Below are positions 1 to 6,602 of a DNA stretch of 64,000 bases, piece by piece. This stretch comes from Oceanidesulfovibrio marinus (GTDB taxonomy: Bacteria > Desulfobacterota > Desulfovibrionia > Desulfovibrionales > Desulfovibrionaceae). Every line of letters begins with the position of its first letter. Position 1 is the stretch's first letter. Below the pieces are notes generated by a model. It ran no database searches. It was not told the origin of the DNA and saw only the letters and a list, made by a program, of their open reading frames with translations. A program made the translations under genes and the position numbers. The stretch lies in NCBI RefSeq assembly GCF_013085545.1, contig NZ_CP039543.1, positions 2,170,001 to 2,234,000 on the forward strand, given 5' to 3'.

Positions 1-30
1 CCACCGTTTTCCTTTCCAGTCCTGCCAGAA

Positions 31-173
31 CGCTGTCGAAAAAGTTCTCACGGCAGGCGGCTTAATCATCTCGCCGGCAAGGCGCAAGAAACGTTCAAGA
101 CTGACGCGCAGAAAAGATACGCGGGGCCTGAACTTTTGACAGCAGCGCAGCCCGCGGAAGGTTCTCGACAGCC
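31..173. repeat. Palindromic intergenic repeat, family A, copy 1
   Basis: Diverged copy of an element also seen at 32168-32272 and 44835-44954. Shared blocks, in order, are a GCTGTCGAAAAAG-like left end, GGCAAGGCGCAAGAAACGTT, a short palindromic centre, TGAACTTTTGACAGCAGCGC and an inverted right end reading CTCGACAGCCTG. The outer ends still pair imperfectly. No coding sequence is evident. It lies upstream of the haem operon promoter. Confidence 0.6.
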
Positions 174-188
174 TGCCAGAAGCCGGCC

Positions 189-233
189 TTGCCATGCCGG
201 CCCCAGTCCTTATATTGGTTGTGCAAAACACAA
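189..233 (+). promoter_or_regulatory. Candidate promoter and operator of the ahb-hemB operon
   Basis: TTGCCA (189-194), a 16-bp spacer and TATATT (211-216) fit a sigma-70 promoter. Just downstream is a perfect inverted repeat, TTGTG-N5-CACAA (219-233), near the expected transcription start. Its half-sites resemble those of CRP/FNR-type and Rex regulators, but the spacing is shorter than usual for either. About 140 nt of untranslated leader would precede ahbC. Confidence 0.4.
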
Positions 234-371
234 TGGCGCAAACCCTGTATCCATGCCAGATTCCGGTGCAATCCTTTTTCCTGTCCTTGAGCCGCCGTTT
301 CTGGTACAGGACTGACCTCGTCGACGCATAGATTCGCCCGGCGAAGCCACACCCAAACGCAAGGTAGACTC

Positions 372-1559
372 ATGATAGGTATTTCCAAGCTCTATTGCGG
401 CCAGGTCGAGCCCTCGGACGCGCTCCGCTACGGCCGCGACTCCGGCAATCTCCCTTCCCATCTGCTCCAGTTCTCCAAGGACAAGAAGCCCGTGGTCGTG
501 TGGAACATGACCCGCCGCTGCAACCTGAAGTGCGTGCACTGCTACGCCAAGGCCCTGGAAGAAGACGGCCGCGACGCCATTTCCACCGAGCAGGGCAAGG
601 AGATCATCCGCGACCTCGCCCAGTTCGGCGCGCCGGTCATGCTCTTCTCCGGCGGCGAGCCCCTGGTGCGCAAGGACCTCACCGAGCTGGCCAACTACGC
701 GGTCGAGAAAGGCATGCGCGCGGTCATCTCCACCAACGGTACGCTGATCACCAAGGAAAAGGCCCGCGAGCTCAAGGAAGTCGGCCTTTCCTACGTGGGC
801 ATCTCCATGGACGGCGGCCGCGAGATCCACGACAAATTCCGCGGCGTGGCCGGCTCCTTTGACAAGGCCATGGAAGGTATCGAGAACTGCCAGAACGAGG
901 GCCTCAAGGTGGGCCTGCGCTTCACCATCAACAAGCGCAACGCCCAGGAAATTCCGCTGCTCTTCGACCTTATCCGCGAGCGCGAGATTCCCCGCATCTG
1001 CTTCTACCACCTCGTCTACTCCGGCCGCGGCTCCGAGCTCATCAAGGAAGACCTGGGCCACAAGGAAACCCGCGACGTGGTCGACCTGATCATGGACAAG
1101 ACCCGCGAGCTGCACGACGCCGGCATGCCCAAGGAAGTGCTCACCGTGGACAACCACGCCGACGGCCCCCACGTCTACTTCCGCCTGCTGCGCGAGGACC
1201 CCGAGCGCGCCGCGGAGGTCATGGAGCTTCTGTCCTTCAACGAGGGCAACAACTCTGGCCGCGGCATCGGCTGCATCTCCTGGGACGGCCAGGTGCACGC
1301 CGACCAGTTCTGGCGCAACCACACCTTCGGCAACGTGCTGGAGCGGCCTTTCTCAGAAATCTGGATGGACGAGAACCTGGAGCTCCTGCCCCAGCTCAAG
1401 GACAAGCGCCAGCATGTGAAGGGACGCTGCCGCGAGTGCCGCTTCCTGGACATCTGCGGCGGCAACTTCCGCGCCCGCGCCGAGGCTTACTACGGTGACG
1501 TCTGGGCCGAGGATCCGGCCTGCTATCTGACCGACGAGGAAATCAGCCGAGGAGAGTAG
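372..1559 (+). CDS. ahbC: AhbC, 12,18-didecarboxysiroheme deacetylase (radical SAM)
   Basis: A 395-residue radical SAM enzyme of the siroheme-dependent haem pathway. It removes the acetate side chains of 12,18-didecarboxysiroheme to give Fe-coproporphyrin III. The cluster motif CNLKCVHC supplies C50, C54 and C57 after the typical VVVWNMTRR stretch, and SGGEPL, the glycine-rich SAM motif, follows. A Cys-rich C-terminal region (GRCRECRFLDICGG) probably binds an auxiliary Fe-S cluster. The N-terminal MIGISKL...VEPSDALRYG is what I associate with AhbC rather than AhbD. The start has AAGGT upstream. First gene of the operon; hemB begins 2 nt after its stop. Confidence 0.88.
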   Translation: MIGISKLYCGQVEPSDALRYGRDSGNLPSHLLQFSKDKKPVVVWNMTRRCNLKCVHCYAKALEEDGRDAISTEQGKEIIRDLAQFGAPVMLFSGGEPLVRKDLTELANYAVEKGMRAVISTNGTLITKEKARELKEVGLSYVGISMDGGREIHDKFRGVAGSFDKAMEGIENCQNEGLKVGLRFTINKRNAQEIPLLFDLIREREIPRICFYHLVYSGRGSELIKEDLGHKETRDVVDLIMDKTRELHDAGMPKEVLTVDNHADGPHVYFRLLREDPERAAEVMELLSFNEGNNSGRGIGCISWDGQVHADQFWRNHTFGNVLERPFSEIWMDENLELLPQLKDKRQHVKGRCRECRFLDICGGNFRARAEAYYGDVWAEDPACYLTDEEISRGE

Positions 1560-1561
1560 CC

Positions 1562-2551
1562 ATGGAATGCCAATTCCATCGTGGGCGCCGCCTCCGCCGT
1601 ACCGAGACGCTCCGCGCCATGTTCCGGGAAACGCGGCTTACCGCCAGCGACCTGGTTCAGCCGTACTTCGTGCTTGAGCACGAAAACCCCGAGGTCGAAA
1701 AGCCCATCGGCTCCATGCCGGGGCAGTACCAGCTCGGCCTCTCGGCGCTTGTGGAGACCGTGCGCAAGGCCGTGGACACGGGTCTGCAGTCCGTCCTGCT
1801 CTTCGGCATTCCCAAGGAAAAGGATGAGCGCGGCTCCCAGGCCTATGCCGAGGAAGGCATTGTCCAGCAGGCCGTGCGCGAGCTCAAGGAGACCTTCCCC
1901 GAGCTCGTGGTCGTCACCGACGTCTGCCTGTGCGAGTACACCTCCCACGGCCACTGCGGCCTCATCCGCAACGGCGAGGTGCAGAACGACCCCACCCTGG
2001 AGCTGATCGCCCGCACGGCGCTTTCCCATGCCCGCTCCGGCGCGGACATCGTGGCGCCCTCCGATATGATGGACGGCCGCGTGGCGGCCATCCGCGATAT
2101 CCTGGACAAGGACGGCTACAGCCACGTGCCCATCATCTCCTACGCGGTCAAGTACGCCTCGTCCTTCTACGGCCCGTTCCGCGAGGCTGCCGAGTCCACC
2201 CCCTCGTTCGGCGACCGCCGCAGCTACCAGATGGACGTGGCCAATGCGCGCGAGGGTCTGCGCGAGGCAACTGCCGACCTGGACGAGGGCGCAGACGCCC
2301 TGATGGTCAAGCCGGCCCTGCCCTACCTGGACATCCTGCGCGACCTGCGCGAGCGTTTCGACTGCCCCCTGGCCGCCTACCAGGTCAGCGGCGAGTTCTC
2401 CATGATCAAGGCCGCAGCCAAGGAAGGCTGGCTCGATCCCATCGCCACCGCCCTGGAATCGCTCACGGCCATCAAGCGCGCCGGCGCCGACCTCATCTTC
2501 AGCTACTTTACCACCGAGCTTCTGGAAAAGGAGCTCATACCCTTACGGTAA
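1562..2551 (+). CDS. hemB: Porphobilinogen synthase (delta-aminolevulinic acid dehydratase)
   Basis: Condenses two 5-aminolevulinate molecules to porphobilinogen, the early step shared by siroheme and haem synthesis. At 329 residues it has the usual length. The two active-site lysines are K197 (SYAVKYASSFYG) and K250 (DALMVKPALPYLDIL). The metal site reads C122-x-C124...C132, the zinc-binding form rather than the Asp/Mg form. It sits between ahbC (2-nt gap) and ahbD (3-nt gap), so the three are almost certainly co-transcribed. Confidence 0.96.
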   Translation: MECQFHRGRRLRRTETLRAMFRETRLTASDLVQPYFVLEHENPEVEKPIGSMPGQYQLGLSALVETVRKAVDTGLQSVLLFGIPKEKDERGSQAYAEEGIVQQAVRELKETFPELVVVTDVCLCEYTSHGHCGLIRNGEVQNDPTLELIARTALSHARSGADIVAPSDMMDGRVAAIRDILDKDGYSHVPIISYAVKYASSFYGPFREAAESTPSFGDRRSYQMDVANAREGLREATADLDEGADALMVKPALPYLDILRDLRERFDCPLAAYQVSGEFSMIKAAAKEGWLDPIATALESLTAIKRAGADLIFSYFTTELLEKELIPLR

Positions 2552-2554
2552 CAC

Positions 2555-3763
2555 ATGGCTCCCGACACAAAGGATTCCGCACAACAGACGCATGCCCACG
2601 CCGCCGGACATCCCGGCGGCCACGCCGGAGAGCATCCCGGTTCGAAGCTCCAGGGCCATCCCCACGGCAAGGGCGGACCACCCGCCGCCATTGACGACGA
2701 AGGCACGCCTGCCTGCCGGCTCATCGCCTGGGAGGTCACGCGCTCCTGCAACCTGGCCTGCGTGCACTGCCGCGCCGAGGCGCACATGGAGCCGTATCCG
2801 GGCGAGCTCTCCACCGAGGAATGCAAGGCGCTCATCGACACCTTCCCCCAGGTGGGCGACCCCATCATCATCTTCACCGGTGGCGAGCCCCTGCTACGCG
2901 AGGACATCTTCGAGCTCGTGTCCTACGCCAACAACAAGGGCCTGCGCTGCGTCATGGCGCCCAACGGCACCCTGATCACGCCGGAGAACGCGCGCCAAAT
3001 CAGGGAATCGGGCATCCAGCGCTGCTCCATCTCCATCGACGGCCCAAATGCCGCCAGCCACGACCCCTTCCGTGGGGGCGAGGGCGCTTTCGACGCCGCT
3101 CTGCGCGGCATCCAGTATCTCAAGGATGCCGGCATGGAGTTCCAGATCAACACCACGGTCACTCGCAACAACATGCACAACTTCAAGGAGATATTCCACC
3201 TGGCCGAGGACCTCGGCGCTGCAGCGTGGCATATCTTCATGCTGGTGCCCACGGGCCGCGCCGCCTCCATCCGCGAGGAGGTCATCGGCGCCGAAGAATA
3301 TGAGCAGGTGCTCAACTGGTTCTACGACTTCCGCAAGACCACGAAAATGCACCTGAAGGCCACCTGCGCGCCCCATTACTACCGCATCATGCGCCAGCGC
3401 GCGTCCGAGGAAGGCGTCTCCGTCTCGCGCGAGAACTTCGGCATGGACGCCATGACCCGCGGTTGCCTGGGCGGCACCGGCTTCTGCTTCATCTCCCACA
3501 CCGGCCAGGTGCAGCCCTGCGGCTACCTGGACCTGGACTGCGGCCAGATCAAGGAGACGCCTTTCCCCGAGATCTGGAAGAACTCCGTACCGTTCAAGAA
3601 GTTCCGCAACCCCAAGGACTACGAGGGCAAGTGCGGCCCGTGCGAGTTCCACCGCGTGTGTGGCGGCTGCCGCGCCCGCGCCCAGACCATGCGCGGCAAC
3701 TACATGGCCGAGGAGCCCCTCTGCTCCTACACGCCCAAGAAGCTCCGCCACGACAGCGAGTAA
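2555..3763 (+). CDS. ahbD: AhbD, haem b synthase (radical SAM), with His-rich N-terminus
   Basis: A 402-residue radical SAM protein that oxidatively decarboxylates the two propionates of Fe-coproporphyrin III to vinyls, the last step to haem b in the Ahb pathway. The cluster cysteines are C65, C69 and C72 in ITRSC-type context (WEVTRSCNLACVHC). A second Cys set near the C-terminus (GKCGPCEFHRVCGGC) fits the auxiliary cluster. The first 40 residues are unusual: low complexity, Gly-rich, with histidines at 13, 15, 19, 23, 27, 35 and 37, and lie outside the catalytic fold. The AhbC/AhbD split rests on remembered family features. Confidence 0.88.
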   Translation: MAPDTKDSAQQTHAHAAGHPGGHAGEHPGSKLQGHPHGKGGPPAAIDDEGTPACRLIAWEVTRSCNLACVHCRAEAHMEPYPGELSTEECKALIDTFPQVGDPIIIFTGGEPLLREDIFELVSYANNKGLRCVMAPNGTLITPENARQIRESGIQRCSISIDGPNAASHDPFRGGEGAFDAALRGIQYLKDAGMEFQINTTVTRNNMHNFKEIFHLAEDLGAAAWHIFMLVPTGRAASIREEVIGAEEYEQVLNWFYDFRKTTKMHLKATCAPHYYRIMRQRASEEGVSVSRENFGMDAMTRGCLGGTGFCFISHTGQVQPCGYLDLDCGQIKETPFPEIWKNSVPFKKFRNPKDYEGKCGPCEFHRVCGGCRARAQTMRGNYMAEEPLCSYTPKKLRHDSE

Positions 3764-3846
3764 CGCGCCGAACCACTGCCCGGATTTGACGCGCCACTCG
3801 CGACAGCTTTCAGGTCATCTGAACACGAACCCACTTGGATCACGCT

Positions 3847-4305
3847 ATGGACTCCTACGACAAGAAGATCCTCGACCGCATCCAGTCTGGCTTCCCCCTG
3901 GCGCCGCGGCCCTACCAGGTCCTCGGCGACGAGATCGGCATGACCGAGGCCGAGGTGCTGGCTCGGGTGCGCGCCCTGCGCGGCCGAGGCATCATCCGCC
4001 GCATCGGCGCCAACTTCCAGTCCAAGAAGCTGGGCTTCCGCTCCACCCTCTGCGCCGCCCACGTGCCCCAGGAAAAGCTGGAGTCCTTTGTGGACACCGT
4101 CAACGCGTACGTCGGCGTGACGCACAACTATCAGCGCGACCACTACTACAACGTCTGGTTCACCTTCATCGGCCCGTCCTGGGACGCCGTGTGCGACACC
4201 CTGGCCGAGATCAGCGCAAAGACCGGCATCGAGGTGCTCAACATGCCTGCCGAGCGGCTCTACAAGATCAAGGTCGAGTTCAAGATGGAGGACGACGAGG
4301 AGTAG
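3847..4305 (+). CDS. ahbA: Siroheme decarboxylase subunit, AhbA-like (Lrp/AsnC family fold)
   Basis: A 152-residue protein with a winged-helix start (DKKILDRIQSGFPL) followed by RRIGANFQSKKLGFRSTLCA and THNYQRDHYYNVWFTF, typical of AhbA/AhbB/NirDLGH proteins. AhbA and AhbB form a heterodimer that decarboxylates siroheme at C12 and C18. I assign AhbA from the YNVWFTF motif; AhbB usually carries a WPYN-type motif instead. An in-frame TTG lies 12 nt upstream at 3835, but ATG at 3847 matches family starts. It follows ahbD by 83 bp. No second subunit is in the window. Confidence 0.75.
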   Translation: MDSYDKKILDRIQSGFPLAPRPYQVLGDEIGMTEAEVLARVRALRGRGIIRRIGANFQSKKLGFRSTLCAAHVPQEKLESFVDTVNAYVGVTHNYQRDHYYNVWFTFIGPSWDAVCDTLAEISAKTGIEVLNMPAERLYKIKVEFKMEDDEE

Positions 4306-4322
4306 CGATTCTCCACCATACC

Positions 4323-4432
4323 GGGGGACGCTGTCCCCCACGCCCCCTGCCGGGGACCACTGGTCCCCGGACCCCAATTTTGGGTCCAGGGAGCAATGCT
4401 CCCTGGTGGGAGCGCGAGGGCTAAGCCCTCGC
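4323..4432. repeat. Four-hairpin intergenic repeat, family B, copy 1
   Basis: Four consecutive stem-loops with 3-nt loops: 4323-4339 (7-bp stem), 4350-4370 (9 bp), 4386-4406 (9 bp) and 4414-4432 (8 bp). The same architecture recurs at 52668-52783 with paired substitutions that keep the stems. Both copies follow directly after the 3' end of a plus-strand operon, so a role in mRNA 3'-end formation or stability is plausible. Confidence 0.75.
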
Positions 4433-4451
4433 ATCGCCAACCCCACAGAAA

Positions 4452-4495
4452 AAACGCCCCGATGCCGAGCCGGCATCGGGGCGTTTTTATTTTTT
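4452..4495. terminator. Strong rho-independent terminator, probably bidirectional
   Basis: A GC-rich stem of about 16 bp (ACGCCCCGATGCC pairing with GGCATCGGGGCGT, loop GAGCC) is followed by a T tract on the plus strand and preceded by an A tract that serves the minus strand. It separates the convergent ahb and apr-qmo operons. Confidence 0.85.
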
Positions 4496-4503
4496 AAGAG
4501 AGC

Positions 4504-4620
4504 GAAGGTGAGTATGCCCTAGCGCATTTTCGTCTTGAAGCAAGACTCCCATCTGAAACAATTCCTATTGTTTCAGATAAATGCATAAGAGCATCTAAAC
4601 CTTTTCAAGGTTAATATGCT
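4504..4620. other. AT-rich cluster of three inverted repeats downstream of qmoD
   Basis: Three palindromes lie in a row: GTCTTGAAGCAAGAC; a perfect 12-bp inverted repeat around TCCT (ATCTGAAACAAT on its left arm); and an imperfect one running from GAGCATCTAAACC to AATATGCTC, which abuts the qmoD stop codon. The low GC contrasts with the neighbouring genes. It may be a 3' processing or termination element for the apr-qmo transcript. No second copy was seen here. Confidence 0.45.
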
Positions 4621-5364
4621 CTAGAAGCCGAAACCACCGCCATCGGCGCCGGAGGAGCCGAAGCCGAAGTCGTCCGGCACGCCGGCTTCTTCTTCCGCCT
4701 CGGGTTCCACGGCGGCATTGGCCTCGCCAGCCTCGGCAGCGGCACCGGCGGCAGCGCCGACAGGCACGGACGCCACGGCGTCTTTGAGCGCCTTGGTGAC
4801 GATGTCCTTGATGGTGTCGTTGAGCTCATCCTCGGCGACCGGGAGCTTGCCGGCGAACTCGGCGATCTGCCCGGCCTGCTCGGCCTTTTCGGCCTCAAGG
4901 GCTTCGATCTTGGAGTTCAGCTGCTCCACTTCCTTCTCAAGCTTCTCGGCCTTGCCCACGTAGGGCTCCAGCTCTTCCACCTTGGCTTCGAGCTCGGCCA
5001 CCCTGGCAGCCTGCTCCTTGACGGTCGCATCGTTGCTGCGCAGCGTATCGAGCACCACATTGATGGGCGCCATTTCGCTCTCGGGGATGGGAGCGATGGA
5101 CACGTTGTCGCCGCCCAGCTTCTTGGACTGGCTGGCGATCCACTTCTCGTAGATCTCGCTCTCTTCGAACTCGACATCGATGAGTCCGGGGAGCTTGCTC
5201 ATGAGCCAGGCTTTGGCCAGCGGCTGGACCACGCTTTCTTCCTCGGCGTTCAGATCACGCTGGGTCAGGAAGGCGAGCAGGTCGGACACTTCGCCGCCGC
5301 TCTTGCCAGCCATGAGGGCCAGGATGGACTCCATCTTGATCACCCTGCGTCCTTCGTCAGACAT
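4621..5364 (-). CDS. qmoD: QmoD-like coiled-coil protein of the apr-qmo locus
   Basis: A 247-residue acidic protein with no catalytic motif that I recognise. It has a globular N-terminal half, a heptad-rich coiled coil at about residues 115-165, an Ala/Glu-rich linker and a Gly/Phe-rich tail (DDFGFGSSGADGGGFGF). Its position directly after qmoC matches the promoter-distal gene in Desulfovibrio (DVU0851 in D. vulgaris, from memory) that has been called qmoD. The start at 5364 is preferred over 5376 because GGAGG lies 5 nt before it. Function is unproven; assembly or docking of Qmo with AprBA is an inference. Confidence 0.75.
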   Translation of the reverse strand: MSDEGRRVIKMESILALMAGKSGGEVSDLLAFLTQRDLNAEEESVVQPLAKAWLMSKLPGLIDVEFEESEIYEKWIASQSKKLGGDNVSIAPIPESEMAPINVVLDTLRSNDATVKEQAARVAELEAKVEELEPYVGKAEKLEKEVEQLNSKIEALEAEKAEQAGQIAEFAGKLPVAEDELNDTIKDIVTKALKDAVASVPVGAAAGAAAEAGEANAAVEPEAEEEAGVPDDFGFGSSGADGGGFGF

Positions 5365-5411
5365 AACGGCCTCCATTTATCGTAAAGATTGTTCCCTGTT
5401 AATCCAGAACA

Positions 5412-6590
5412 CTACATGACCTTGCGGCCCAGATAGCGGGCATACGTCAGCGCGGCCGTCCGGTAGACGAGGTGGCCGAGCTTGGACCAAGGCAGGTAGC
5501 CGATGAGCATGAACACCGCCACCAGGTGCACGAAGTAGGTGGGGTAGGCCAGGTACTTGAAGTTCGCCAGCCGCAGGAGCTCACAGGCAATACCGGTCAG
5601 GAAGATGGCCCAGATGACGCCGAGCAGATACCAGTCGTAGTAGTTGCTCTCGGTCTTCTTGGGATCCTTGGCCACGCGGTTCGCGGTCAGCACGGTGAGT
5701 CCCACGAGACCCAGGATGGCGCCGAAGTTGGCCAGAACCTTGACCGGGAAGGCCTGCGGCATGGGCGTGTGGATGCCGTGGATTTCGATACCGCCCCAGC
5801 CGAGGAACACCGGCAGCCAGTGTCCCCAGGCCACGATTGACGTGACTATCGCCAAGGCGATGAAGGCGTAGAAGATGGCCAGATGGCCGATCTTGCGGGG
5901 CGCCTTGTCCTCGCCGCAGTCAGCAAACTTCTTATGGGTGACGATCTCGCCGACAATGGTGTCCCACAGGCAACGGATCACGCTGGGCTTCTTGCCGCCC
6001 ACATAGATGACCTCGCCCTCTGGTTTGAAGCGCTTGAGGAGCCTTGTGACACCGGTGTAGAACGCCACCAGCACATAGATCGTTACGAGTATGAAGATGG
6101 GGTCGATGGTGTAGTCGCCCGGGAAGATCAGACCGTAGACCACGTGCCCATCCTCGGTGAGGGGGAACAGCGTCCCGTTGACGCCGGCCATGATGCCCCA
6201 GATCACCAGGAACAGGATGGCCGGGATGACGGCGAGCATGGGCAGGTACTTCGGAGAGCTCATCCATTTGGCAAATACGGACGGACCGACCAGGGAACGG
6301 TAGGTCATGTTGCGGATGGCCGCCAGCAGATCACCAGGCCGGGCGCCGCGCGGACACAGGTCCGAGCACGTGCCGCAGTTGTGGCACAGCCAGACGTCGA
6401 CATCCGACATGAGTTTGTCCTTGAGACCCCACTGCGCCCAGATCATCTCCTTGCGGGGATACGGCTGACTGGAGGGCGAAATGGGACAAGCCACGCTGCA
6501 GGTCGCGCATTGATAGCACTTGGTGAGGGCGTCTCCGCCCACCCCCTGCAGCTCCCGGACGAATTGCGGGTCGGGATTGAGTCGCTGCAT
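5412..6590 (-). CDS. qmoC: QmoC, quinone-interacting membrane oxidoreductase, membrane/Fe-S subunit
   Basis: A 392-residue subunit with an HdrC-like N-terminal domain carrying two 4Fe-4S motifs, C25-x2-C28-x2-C31-x3-C35 followed by P, and CHNCGTCSDLCP further on. A C-terminal membrane domain of about six helices resembles HdrE/NarI-type b-haem proteins and should take electrons from menaquinol. With QmoA and QmoB it passes electrons to APS reductase on the cytoplasmic side. qmoB ends 12 bp upstream and qmoD follows after about 47 bp. Confidence 0.95.
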   Translation of the reverse strand: MQRLNPDPQFVRELQGVGGDALTKCYQCATCSVACPISPSSQPYPRKEMIWAQWGLKDKLMSDVDVWLCHNCGTCSDLCPRGARPGDLLAAIRNMTYRSLVGPSVFAKWMSSPKYLPMLAVIPAILFLVIWGIMAGVNGTLFPLTEDGHVVYGLIFPGDYTIDPIFILVTIYVLVAFYTGVTRLLKRFKPEGEVIYVGGKKPSVIRCLWDTIVGEIVTHKKFADCGEDKAPRKIGHLAIFYAFIALAIVTSIVAWGHWLPVFLGWGGIEIHGIHTPMPQAFPVKVLANFGAILGLVGLTVLTANRVAKDPKKTESNYYDWYLLGVIWAIFLTGIACELLRLANFKYLAYPTYFVHLVAVFMLIGYLPWSKLGHLVYRTAALTYARYLGRKVM

Positions 6591-6602
6591 TCGAATGACC
6601 TC

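Noticed and set aside
95-388. Short open frames in the first 371 bp
   Set aside because: They cross the palindromic repeat and the promoter, have no ribosome site, and encode nothing recognisable.
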